Of a stretch of 64,000 nucleotides of DNA, positions 8,751 through 15,817 are shown piece after piece. The first letter of the stretch is position 1. The number at the start of each line of letters is the position of its first letter. A program made the position numbers and the translations under genes. Origin of the DNA: Nocardia colli (GTDB lineage Bacteria; Actinomycetota; Actinomycetes; Mycobacteriales; Mycobacteriaceae); the NCBI RefSeq assembly GCF_008704205.1, contig NZ_VXLC01000014.1, positions 310,001 through 374,000 of the forward strand, written 5' to 3'. The notes beneath the pieces were generated by a model. It saw only the letters and a list, made by a program, of their open reading frames with translations. It made no database searches and was not told the origin of the DNA.

Positions 8751-9719
8751 TCAGCGGTGTGGGCGCACGGATTCCGGCCGCGCCGGGACGTTCACCGTGG
8801 CATCGGTGAGGTGCGCGAGCACGAACGGAACGGCCACCGTTTCGAATCCCTGCGGAACATCGAGCACGGGATGCACATTCACCTCGAACACCGCGCCGCC
8901 GCGTTCGGGCACCAGATCGACGCCGCCGAACGGTAGCCCGACCGATGCTGTCGCCCGCACCGCGAGTTCGCGGAGATGCTGGGGGAGGACGTCGGGCGCG
9001 AGCACGGTCGAGATCGCGCCGCGTGATTCGTTGCAGGGGGCGTCCGGGTCGGTCTGGACGTGCTCGCACACCCGCAGCACCCGCTCGCCGAGCACGACGA
9101 CGCGGTATTGATGGCGTCGGCCGTGTTCGTCGAAGTTGTGCGCGTCGCGGGTGAGCAGCCAGCTGCTGCCGATGCGCCGGTAGTGCTCGCACGCCGCGTG
9201 CAGTCGGGCCGCGGTGGTGATGTGGAAGACGTCGCGTCCGCCGAAGCCGACGGCCGGCCGGGCCCACACGTTGCGGCCGAGCCGGTCGAAGGCGGTCAGG
9301 GCGGTGGCCAGGGTCGGGCGATCGAGCACGAGCGACTCCGCCTGGGCGATGCCCGCGGCGCGGAAGCGATCGACCGTGTGCCGCTTGTCGGTGGCATTTC
9401 GCCACGCCTGCGCGTCGGCGCCGAGGCAGGGAATGCCGCTACGGGCGACGTCGGCTTGAAAACGGGTGAATCGACTCCGATCGTGCGGCGGTATCTCGTA
9501 GACGATGAGCACGGACGGCTGCACGTCGAGCGCTTCGGACGGGATCACGAGCCGGCCGTCGAGTCGCAACGCGCCATCGCCGCCGTCGTAGAAATGTCGC
9601 GCGTCGAGAATCAGCGGTGCGGCGCCGGTGACCAGTTCGACGGCGCGGGCGAGCTGAGCCGAACTGCCTTCGGCGGAGCTCTGATCGGTCATCACCACGA
9701 CGTCGCTGCTACTTGGCAT
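8751..9719 (-). CDS. ATP-grasp (RimK-like) protein
   Basis: A 322-residue protein with the layout of the RimK/ATP-grasp ligase-like family. Visible blocks are the nucleotide-contact strand NVWARPAVGFGGRDVFHI (about residue 150), a basic/acidic centre (QYRVVVLGERVLRV), and the C-terminal metal-binding block PFGGVDLVPERGGAVFEVNVHP (Asp and Glu-x-Asn ligands). Such enzymes join a carboxylate to an amine with ATP, for example adding glutamate or making small peptides; the substrates here are unknown. ATG 9719 has AGGA 9 bases upstream; a later ATG at 9692 is possible. It lies in a minus-strand run with no clear partner gene. Confidence 0.85.
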   Translation of the reverse strand: MPSSSDVVVMTDQSSAEGSSAQLARAVELVTGAAPLILDARHFYDGGDGALRLDGRLVIPSEALDVQPSVLIVYEIPPHDRSRFTRFQADVARSGIPCLGADAQAWRNATDKRHTVDRFRAAGIAQAESLVLDRPTLATALTAFDRLGRNVWARPAVGFGGRDVFHITTAARLHAACEHYRRIGSSWLLTRDAHNFDEHGRRHQYRVVVLGERVLRVCEHVQTDPDAPCNESRGAISTVLAPDVLPQHLRELAVRATASVGLPFGGVDLVPERGGAVFEVNVHPVLDVPQGFETVAVPFVLAHLTDATVNVPARPESVRPHR

Positions 9720-9825
9720 CGTGCATCACGTCCTGCGGCCGGGGCGAATCCACTATCGAGACAGTGTCACTCCGCGACGCTGCGGTGACCACGGCCGATG
9801 CCACACCGGCCTGATCGTTACCATA

Positions 9826-9873
9826 CCGGACCTTCGGCTTGCCGAAAGCTATTCGGCTGCAACCGAAGTCCGG
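9826..9873 (-). terminator. Stem-loop downstream of SUMF1-domain gene
   Basis: CCGGACCTTCGG (9826-9837) pairs with CCGAAGTCCGG (9863-9873) with a single bulge, and the loop holds a further CCGAA/TTCGG pair. It lies directly after the stop of the minus-strand SUMF1-domain gene. A probable terminator without a U-tract. Confidence 0.45.
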
Positions 9874-9885
9874 GATCACCCCGGA

Positions 9886-10524
9886 TCAGGAACGCGCCAC
9901 CCGGAATCCGACGTCGTCCAGGCGCAGCGTCGGGTGACTGCGCCGGCGCACCGAGGCGCGGCAGCTCCAGTGCTCGTCGAACCAGCCGCCGCCGCGCAAT
10001 ACCCGGTAGGAGCCGTAGATTTCGGCGTCGTAGATGTCCCAGCACCAGTCCCAGGTGTTGCCGAGCATGTCGTGCAGGCCCCACGCATTGGGGCGCTTAC
10101 CGCCGACCTCGTGCACGTGTTCGTCGGAATTTCCCCGGTACCAGGCGATTTCGTCGAGTTCGCCGTAGCGCGGTCCGGTGCTGCCCGCGCGGCACGCGTG
10201 CTCCCACTCGGCCTCGGTGGGGAGCCGGTAGCCGTCGGCGGCGTCGTCCCACGCGGCGTTCTCGTCGTCGAGCCGATACGCGGGTGTCAGGCCCTCCTGG
10301 GCCGACAGGGCATTGCAGAACCGCAGCGTGTCCCACCACGAGACGCTGTCGACCGGCAGCCGGTCGCCTCGGCTGCTGCTCGGCCGCTGCGCGGTGACCT
10401 GCTCGTACAGCTCCTGTGTGACCGGGACCGCCGCCATCCGGAAGGGCGCGACCTCGACCGTCCAACTGCGCTGGGTGCGCCGATCCGACAGCGTCACCGT
10501 TCCCGCCGGGATGGTGACCAGCAT
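9886..10524 (-). CDS. SUMF1 (formylglycine-generating enzyme-like) domain protein
   Basis: A 212-residue single-domain protein of the FGE/SUMF1 fold. Typical blocks are PVTQELYEQV, LPVDSVSWWDTLRFCNALS, YRLPTEAEWEHACRAG, GLHDMLGNTWDWCWD and the C-terminal RVLRGGGWFDEHWSCR followed by GFRVARS. Canonical FGE enzymes use two nearby cysteines in this last block to bind copper and oxidise a sulfatase Cys; here the first position appears to be Asp (GGGWFDE) and only the second Cys is kept. It is therefore probably not a true FGE, and may be another SUMF1-type enzyme or binding protein. ATG 10524 starts 2 bases after the GtrA stop codon, so the two are co-transcribed. Confidence 0.85.
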   Translation of the reverse strand: MLVTIPAGTVTLSDRRTQRSWTVEVAPFRMAAVPVTQELYEQVTAQRPSSSRGDRLPVDSVSWWDTLRFCNALSAQEGLTPAYRLDDENAAWDDAADGYRLPTEAEWEHACRAGSTGPRYGELDEIAWYRGNSDEHVHEVGGKRPNAWGLHDMLGNTWDWCWDIYDAEIYGSYRVLRGGGWFDEHWSCRASVRRRSHPTLRLDDVGFRVARS

Positions 10525-10526
10525 GG

Positions 10527-11057
10527 TCAGGCTCGCGTCTCGGAGACCGGCTCGTCGTGTTCCAGCACGGGCCGCACCGGATCGGGGAACACGAACTTGC
10601 GCATCGCCCACCAGCGGAAGACGGTGGCCAGCAGCGTGCCGATGATGGTCGCGCTGACGAAGTCGGCGATGTTCTCCACCACCACCGACACGTGCGGGGT
10701 GCGCAGCTGGAACAGGTAGCTCGACACGGCCAGCGGCAGCTGGTTGATCACCATGCCGATGCTCGCCACCAGGAAGAACAGCGCCGCTTCGTGACGGCGC
10801 TCACGTCCGCCGCGCGCGGTGAACGCCCACTCGCGGTTCAGCACGTAGGAGACCACGGTGGCGATCAATACCGCGACCACGTTCGCGGTGACCGGCTTGC
10901 CTTCCAGGACAGTCCATTTCAACCCGAAGAAGAGCACCATGGTGGTGACGAAGGCGATTGCTCCGACGGTCAGGAATTTCAGCAACTCCGCGTTCCGCAC
11001 GAACACGGACAGCATCCGGCTCGGCACGCGAGCGGCGACGATCTGGGCCAAGAACAT
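10527..11057 (-). CDS. GtrA-like membrane protein
   Basis: A 176-residue protein with four predicted membrane helices and the GtrA/DPMS family marks: LLKFLTVGAIAFVTTMV at the first helix, VSYVLNREWAF in the second, and FRWWAMRKFVF at the C-terminus. Family members are thought to help move polyprenyl-phosphate sugars across the cytoplasmic membrane for cell-envelope glycosylation (arabinogalactan or lipoglycan in this group). It is the first gene of a two-gene unit with the SUMF1-domain gene, 2 bases downstream. A sugar-lipid role is family knowledge; the substrate is not known. Confidence 0.88.
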   Translation of the reverse strand: MFLAQIVAARVPSRMLSVFVRNAELLKFLTVGAIAFVTTMVLFFGLKWTVLEGKPVTANVVAVLIATVVSYVLNREWAFTARGGRERRHEAALFFLVASIGMVINQLPLAVSSYLFQLRTPHVSVVVENIADFVSATIIGTLLATVFRWWAMRKFVFPDPVRPVLEHDEPVSETRA

Positions 11058-11440
11058 CGGGACAGGCTATCCGAGGGGCAACTCGGCAGTAGCGGGCGGA
11101 CCGTTGCCGGGCGGCGGCCCGGCGGCGAATTCTTGGTGCGCGGCAGGTGACGACGAGCGGAACAGTTTGGGCACGTTCCGGCGGCGGCGTTGCTATTTCG
11201 TTATCTGCGAACGACTTTCGGACGGCGATTCCGGTGCAAGCAGGTCGGTTCACTGCTAGTACAGATGCACGGGCACGCATGCGCACCGTGCGCGGCGTTG
11301 CTCGGTGCGCCGAACGGCCGGAAGTATGAAAGCCTCATGTATCGAGGCCGGGGCCCAGAGGAAATCACTCGGACATCGGTCGGCACGACGGCAGGGGCTT
11401 CAGCTATCAGCTGAGGCCCCCGCAGTGTTCCAGGACACAG
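11058..11440. other. 383-bp gene-free stretch
   Basis: No convincing coding frame. It probably holds the gtrA promoter on the minus strand. It contains a GCACGG/CCGTGC inverted repeat (about 11268-11294) and a strong hairpin at 11394-11420. No tRNA-like fold was recognised. Confidence 0.5.
11394..11420 (-). terminator. Strong hairpin after isochorismatase-family gene
   Basis: GGGGCTTCAGCT-ATC-AGCTGAGGCCCC forms a 12-bp stem with one G-T wobble and a 3-base loop. It lies 20 bases past the stop of the minus-strand hydrolase gene. No U-tract follows. A likely terminator. Confidence 0.55.
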
Positions 11441-12115
11441 TTAAATGCCCGGCCCGCGCCAATATTCGGGGTCGCGTCCGTAATCGCGAGTGGTGTACGC
11501 GCGGTCCCAGGGTGCGTCCGGGGCGAGTAATTCACGCCACGGGGCCACTTCCACGTAGAGGACGCGCATGGCGTTCAGCGAGCCGTAGTGCAATGCGGGG
11601 CCGTCGGTGGTAACGGCGTCGTCCGGCACCGCGACCTCGAAGTTGCGTTCCAGGGCGGCGCGCACGGTCGCCTCGATGCAGACATTGGTTTGCACGCCCG
11701 CGACGACCAGCCGGTGCACGCCGAGGTTGCGCAGTAGCGGCTCCAGTTCGGTGTAGGCGAAGAAGCTGTGCCGGGTCTTGGTCAGGACCAGATCGCCCGG
11801 CTGGGGTGCGACGGCGTCCATGATCTGGGCCTTCCACGCCTGATGCTCGCCGGACAGCTTCGGCACCAGATGCCTGCGCTGCTGTAGATGGCGGCGCGGG
11901 CGTGGTCCGGTGCCGACCAAGCCGGTCTGAGCCGCGACCATGCGGGAGTAGATGACGGGGAAGTCGCTGCGCCGGGCCTGGGCGGCCAGCGCGGCACATT
12001 CGCGGACCACCTCGTCGAGGCGCCAGATCGGCGGCCAGCCGAGTGCGTCGCGGACGCCGTCGTCGGCGATGTAGGTGTTCTGGAGGTCGAGCATGAGGAC
12101 CGCGGTCTCGATCAT
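11441..12115 (-). CDS. Isochorismatase-family cysteine hydrolase
   Basis: A 224-residue cytoplasmic hydrolase of the isochorismatase/nicotinamidase fold. The catalytic triad can be read: Asp in VLMLDLQN (residue 9-10), Lys in LTKTRHSFF (about 113) and Cys in VQTNVCIEATVR (about 149), with the cis-peptide region GVQTNV. Family members hydrolyse isochorismate, nicotinamide, ureidoacrylate or other amides. There are no isochorismate synthase or aryl-acid genes in the window, so a siderophore role cannot be inferred from context. It is 81 bp downstream of the secreted lipase on the same strand. Substrate unknown. Confidence 0.9.
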   Translation of the reverse strand: MIETAVLMLDLQNTYIADDGVRDALGWPPIWRLDEVVRECAALAAQARRSDFPVIYSRMVAAQTGLVGTGPRPRRHLQQRRHLVPKLSGEHQAWKAQIMDAVAPQPGDLVLTKTRHSFFAYTELEPLLRNLGVHRLVVAGVQTNVCIEATVRAALERNFEVAVPDDAVTTDGPALHYGSLNAMRVLYVEVAPWRELLAPDAPWDRAYTTRDYGRDPEYWRGPGI

Positions 12116-12196
12116 CGGTGTCCTCCGCGTGCGTCGAGGGAGCCCTTTCTTCGAGGGTAAGGACTGCGCGGTGGGTGAGGTCGGGAAACGGGGCGA

Positions 12197-13135
12197 TCAG
12201 ACGCCGGGCGGCGCTTGCGAAGGAGCGCACGGGATTTGGCGCGGTGTGCCCGGGTCGAGGGCGTGCAGGGCGAGCGCGGTGACGGTGGGGTCGACCGAGA
12301 CGGAGAGGTGGCCGGCTCGGTTCACCGGGCAGATGTCCTGCAGGACAATATTTGTCGCGTTCGGGGCCGGGCGCATGCCGCTGGTGTAGGGCTGGACCTG
12401 GATGTCGGTGGTGGTGACGATGTTGGTGTAGAGCACATTCGGTGCGTAGACGTCGCTGGCCTGGAGCCGGTTGATGAAGTCGGAGCCGGTGCGCAGGTCC
12501 GCGCAGGCGGCGCAGGTGGGATCGAGTGCCTGGTAGACGTCGCCGGGTACGCCCAGGATCGACAGCGGGGAATCGAGCGGTTCGGTGATCGCCGTGCCGT
12601 TCCAGATCGGCGCCAGATTGATCGACTGGTCGACGGCCGAGGCGCCGCCGCGGAACTGGAGATAACCGGCGCTGACCAACGTTCCCTCGGACCAGCTGAG
12701 CAGGTCCACTCGCTCGGTACTTGTCGCGGCACGTACTCGATCGGCGAATTGCTTCAATTCCGAACTGGATTCGTCGATCGGCGCGCGACCGCCGATGCCC
12801 GCGGCGATTCCGCGGTCGGTCGGATAGACGCCGTAGGTGAGCGCGAAGACGCAATAGCCTTCGTTCGCGAGCAGGGGAGCGAAGGTCTGCCAACTGTTTT
12901 CGCCGTTGCCGCTGAGGCCGTGCACCAGCACGACCGGTCGCGGGTGCGCGGCCGACGGGACGCAATTCCAATTGTTCGCTCCCGGTGGTGCGCCGGGCGG
13001 TGCGGTGGTCACGCTCGCGGAAACCATGGCGGCCAACGAATATGGGACCGGTAGTGGGTCGGCGGACGCGTTGCCGAGGGCCAGTGGGAGGGTGGCGACC
13101 ACCGCCGCGGTGACGACCATTGTTCGACGCAGCAC
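12197..13135 (-). CDS. Secreted lipase/esterase (Lipase_2 / EstA-like)
   Basis: A 312-residue alpha/beta hydrolase with a signal peptide (residues 1 to ~26, ending NASA-DP). The oxyanion region reads PVVLVHGLSGNGENSW (about residue 67-82), typical of the class 2 (EstA/LipA) lipases of actinomycetes. The nucleophile elbow is LLSWSEGTL, with Ser at the centre but Ser in place of the usual first Gly. The acidic and His members are likely in GVPGDVYQALDP and NRAGHLSVSVDPTV. Cys pairs (CAAC and others) suggest disulfides outside the cell. It would hydrolyse lipid or other esters in the envelope or medium. Confidence 0.88.
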   Translation of the reverse strand: MLRRTMVVTAAVVATLPLALGNASADPLPVPYSLAAMVSASVTTAPPGAPPGANNWNCVPSAAHPRPVVLVHGLSGNGENSWQTFAPLLANEGYCVFALTYGVYPTDRGIAAGIGGRAPIDESSSELKQFADRVRAATSTERVDLLSWSEGTLVSAGYLQFRGGASAVDQSINLAPIWNGTAITEPLDSPLSILGVPGDVYQALDPTCAACADLRTGSDFINRLQASDVYAPNVLYTNIVTTTDIQVQPYTSGMRPAPNATNIVLQDICPVNRAGHLSVSVDPTVTALALHALDPGTPRQIPCAPSQAPPGV

Positions 13136-13175
13136 TGCTTACTTCCTTCGGTAGCGATTTCGGGATCGTTGGCGC

Positions 13176-13568
13176 TCAGGCGTATTCGACGGGTGCGCCG
13201 ATTTCGACGATCACGCCGTTCGGGTCGCGGACCACGGCGACTCGTTGTCCCCATGGACGGGTCGTCGGCGCCAGCGCGCTGTGCGCGCCCGCCGCGAGTG
13301 CGTTCCGATAGGCGTCGTCGACGTCGGCCGTTTCGAGGAACACCCGAAAAGCGTTGGCGGGCCCTGGTTCCGCGAAGTCCTCGATCTTCCTCCAGTGTTC
13401 GATGGTGAGGCTCGGCGCCGAGGGACCCGGCGTCCACACACCCCGCCCGAGCACCACGAACGTGCCGTCCGGATCCGCGAACACCGGCCCCAATCCGAAC
13501 GCCTTTTCATAGAACGCCGCCGTCACATCCACGTCGTCCACCATCAGCGTCACTCCACCGAAGTGCAT
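13176..13568 (-). CDS. VOC-superfamily protein (glyoxalase/bleomycin-resistance fold)
   Basis: A 130-residue VOC protein. It shows the two beta-alpha-beta-beta-beta repeats: MHFGGVTLMVDDVDVTAAFYEKAFGL at the start and the C-terminal block GQRVAVVRDPNGVIVEI with the metal/ligand Glu. Members are metal-dependent isomerases, dioxygenases or drug-binding resistance proteins, and no substrate can be assigned. ATG 13568 was chosen; an inverted repeat upstream (13601-13618) in an AT-rich promoter region suggests control by a repressor. It stands alone. Confidence 0.85.
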   Translation of the reverse strand: MHFGGVTLMVDDVDVTAAFYEKAFGLGPVFADPDGTFVVLGRGVWTPGPSAPSLTIEHWRKIEDFAEPGPANAFRVFLETADVDDAYRNALAAGAHSALAPTTRPWGQRVAVVRDPNGVIVEIGAPVEYA

Positions 13569-13600
13569 AGGTCTGCTCCTCTAGAGAATCTTCAGCTATT

Positions 13601-13618
13601 TGGTAAGAATGATTACCA
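13601..13618. promoter_or_regulatory. Inverted repeat TGGTAA-N6-TTACCA before VOC gene
   Basis: A perfect 6-bp inverted repeat in an AT-rich stretch, 33 bases before the VOC start codon. A candidate operator; the regulator is unknown. Confidence 0.35.
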
Positions 13619-13686
13619 TATAGTAGCTGTGATGGATTTCCCAGAGTTTCGGCGAACAGATCGAGAAGGGCGGATCGCGCGGGGGG

Positions 13687-14871
13687 TTACCCGATCGGCA
13701 GGTTCGCCAGCGCGGCGCCCATGCCCAAGATTCCGGCACCGAGCAGGGTGCTGACCACGCCTCGGCGCAGGCCGAGTAGCCAGCCTGCCGCGAGGGTGAG
13801 CACGCCGAACTGCCACATGTGGGTGAGTGCCGCCGCCAAGAGAACGGTCGACCCGCCGATTGCGCCGATCACCGCCGGCCCCGCCCCGTCGAAGAATGCC
13901 TGAACCGTTGCGCTGGATCGCAGCCGCTGAAAATGCGGCGCACCGACGACCACGAAAAGAAACGAGGGCGTGAACGCGAGCACGGCCGCCAGCAATCCGC
14001 CGGCGATTCCGCCTGCGGCGTAGCCGACGACCGCGACGGTCTGCACTACCGGACCCGGCGTGATCTGCCCCAACGCCACCGCATTGAGGAACTGGGCGTT
14101 GGTCATCCAGTGATAGTGATTCACCGCGTCGGCCTGCATGAGTGGGATGATCACAAACCCGCCGCCGTAGGACAGCGCACCGACTTTCACCGCCACCCAC
14201 GCCAGCGCCCCCATGCCGGTCAGGCTCACCGGCGCGAACGTGAGCAGGGCCGGCAGTTGCGGAGCGCGGTCGGACCGCAAACGAGTTCGGACCCAGACCT
14301 CGATCGCCCCGCAGCCGATCAGCACCAGCACCAGCCATGGACCGAGCACAATCGTTGCGGCGCCGCCGAATACGAGATAGGCGGTCCATCGCAGCCGTTG
14401 ACCGGGCCGGTCGGCGCGGGCCCGGCTGGCCGGGATCAGCCCGATGGCGGCGTGCGCGGCCACCGCCGCGACCGCAGCCCCCGCTCCGGCGGCCGCGCCG
14501 GTCACCCACCGCGGCGGAGTGCCGGACAGGAACAGTGTGGCCAACCCGAGGATCAGCACGAGCCCGGGAACGATGAAGCACAACGCGCCGACGACCGCCC
14601 CGGACACGCCCCGCAGGCGCCACGCGCAAAAGATCGCCAACTGGGTGGACGCCGGACCGGGCAGCAGATTCGTCGCCGCGATGCCGTCCTCGAATTCCGT
14701 TGCGCTGAGCCACTTCCGCTCGGTCACGCACAGCCTGCGCAGGAGCAGGATATGGGTGGGTGGCCCGCCGAATCCGATGCACCCGATCCGGGTCCACTCC
14801 CGTGCGATCGTGCCCAGCCCCACGCGTTGCGGCCGGTCGTCGACCGGGCGATCGGGATCGGTGCTGTTCAT
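13687..14871 (-). CDS. chrA: Chromate transporter (CHR family, long form)
   Basis: A 394-residue membrane protein built from two homologous CHR halves (about residues 20-195 and 215-390), the usual bidomain ChrA. Each half begins with the family motif: IGCIGFGGPPTHI at about residue 30 and VKVGALSYGGGFVIIPLM at about 223; NLLPGPASTQLA and ALGQITPGPVVQT are the paired proline-glycine motifs. It would expel chromate (perhaps sulfate-linked) from the cytoplasm. The 3' end lies 118 bp from the VOC start. The gene upstream (23-bp gap) is an ArsR-SRPBCC fusion on the same strand, so the two are probably one operon. Confidence 0.92.
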   Translation of the reverse strand: MNSTDPDRPVDDRPQRVGLGTIAREWTRIGCIGFGGPPTHILLLRRLCVTERKWLSATEFEDGIAATNLLPGPASTQLAIFCAWRLRGVSGAVVGALCFIVPGLVLILGLATLFLSGTPPRWVTGAAAGAGAAVAAVAAHAAIGLIPASRARADRPGQRLRWTAYLVFGGAATIVLGPWLVLVLIGCGAIEVWVRTRLRSDRAPQLPALLTFAPVSLTGMGALAWVAVKVGALSYGGGFVIIPLMQADAVNHYHWMTNAQFLNAVALGQITPGPVVQTVAVVGYAAGGIAGGLLAAVLAFTPSFLFVVVGAPHFQRLRSSATVQAFFDGAGPAVIGAIGGSTVLLAAALTHMWQFGVLTLAAGWLLGLRRGVVSTLLGAGILGMGAALANLPIG

Positions 14872-14893
14872 CCGATCCCGTCCGCTGATTCCA

Positions 14894-15646
14894 TCAGGCC
14901 TCCTTGGCGGCGACGTCGAGGTAGCGCTGAAGATACAGCGGCCAGCCCGCCTCGTTGTCGACGCCGGAGCGGACCGCCTCCCATCCCTCGCCGTGGCGTT
15001 CGATGTTGCGGTGTTCGAGGTCGACGCGGGTGCGGTCCGGGCCTTCGGCGGTGAACGTGACTTCCACCTCGCTGGTCTTGTCCGGATCGGTCTCGATCTC
15101 CCAGCGGGCGTTGATATCCCAGCTGAACACCAGTCGATTCGGTGGGTCGTAGGCGAGCACCCGGGCCCAGCGACACTCGCTGCCGTCCTCGCCGCGGTCG
15201 TAGATGTGTCCGCCGACGCGCGGCTCGAACACCGTCTCGGCGATCGGGGAGGAGAGCAGGTTGTGCTCGCGCGGCTTGATCGCGTCGAACCGTTCGACGA
15301 ACACCGCGAACGCGCGCTCCAATGGCGCGTTGACCATGACCTGCTGGTGCACCGGTTCGGCTTGGATATGAGTCATGACTTCTCCTGAATGTTGCTCGAC
15401 CGCCTGTTGATACGTTTCGAGGGCGCGTCCCCAGAACCGGTCGAGCTGAGCGCGCAACGCGCCCATTCCCGCCGGATTCAGGTAGTAGATCCGCCGAGTA
15501 CCGACGGCCTGGTCCAGAACCAACCCCGCGTTCTTGAGCACCTTCAAATGCTGCGAAACCGCAGGCCGGCTGATCGGCAACGCACCAGCGAGCTCCCCAA
15601 ACGCCTGCGGCCTCTCCGCCAGGCGCTCCAAAATCGTGCGCCGCAT
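14894..15646 (-). CDS. ArsR winged-helix regulator fused to an SRPBCC (AHSA1) domain
   Basis: A 250-residue fusion. Residues 1 to ~75 are an ArsR-type winged helix (ISRPAVSQHLKVLKNAGLV, then GTRRIYYLNPAG). Residues ~95-245 are an AHSA1/START-like SRPBCC ligand-binding domain (VNAPLERAFAVFVERF, then GGHIYDRG, then the C-terminal helix GWPLYLQRYLD). The fusion suggests a regulator that binds a small hydrophobic ligand directly. The only usable start is ATG 15646, yet the frame upstream still encodes family-like residues (RAGDEWGALADR) with no ATG, GTG or TTG before a stop at 15728-15730. The N-terminus may therefore be unusual. Likely autoregulated at 15682-15715 and co-transcribed with chrA. 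Confidence 0.85.
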   Translation of the reverse strand: MRRTILERLAERPQAFGELAGALPISRPAVSQHLKVLKNAGLVLDQAVGTRRIYYLNPAGMGALRAQLDRFWGRALETYQQAVEQHSGEVMTHIQAEPVHQQVMVNAPLERAFAVFVERFDAIKPREHNLLSSPIAETVFEPRVGGHIYDRGEDGSECRWARVLAYDPPNRLVFSWDINARWEIETDPDKTSEVEVTFTAEGPDRTRVDLEHRNIERHGEGWEAVRSGVDNEAGWPLYLQRYLDVAAKEA

Positions 15647-15681
15647 CCGATCAGCAAGCGCACCCCATTCATCTCCTGCTC

Positions 15682-15715
15682 GGTAAGTATCTACGAACCG
15701 TAAGCCAACGCTTAC
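15682..15715. promoter_or_regulatory. Candidate ArsR operator (GTAAGC/GCTTAC repeats)
   Basis: A perfect inverted repeat GTAAGC-CAAC-GCTTAC (15700-15715) with an extra GGTAAG half-site (15682-15687) upstream of the ArsR-SRPBCC gene. Position and the spaced half-sites fit autoregulation. Confidence 0.45.
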
Positions 15716-15773
15716 CGAATGAGGTTGTCAAGACTTCCGGGGCCTGGAATGGGCAATTTGCAGGAGGTTCTGT

Positions 15774-15798
15774 ATTGCGGAAGGAAATCTTCCGCAAT
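15774..15798. promoter_or_regulatory. Inverted repeat ATTGCGGAAG-N5-CTTCCGCAAT before epoxide hydrolase
   Basis: A perfect 10-bp inverted repeat with a 5-base spacer (GAAAT), 19 bases before the epoxide hydrolase ATG. It matches the element at 8278-8302 in arms and spacing; the one arm difference is compensated on the other side. A likely operator of the WYL regulator, by inference. Confidence 0.6.
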
Positions 15799-15817
15799 GC
15801 CCTGGAGGGTGTTTCTC

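Noticed and set aside
9886..10524. Canonical formylglycine-generating enzyme
   Set aside because: First active-site Cys position is Asp and no sulfatase is linked; called SUMF1-domain only.
11058..11440. tRNA or small RNA gene in the gap upstream of gtrA
   Set aside because: No cloverleaf or CCA-ending structure; only hairpins.
11441..12115. Isochorismatase (entB-like) supplying the NRPS cap
   Set aside because: No aryl carrier domain, no isochorismate synthase, and 21 kb from the NRPS; the family covers many amide hydrolases.
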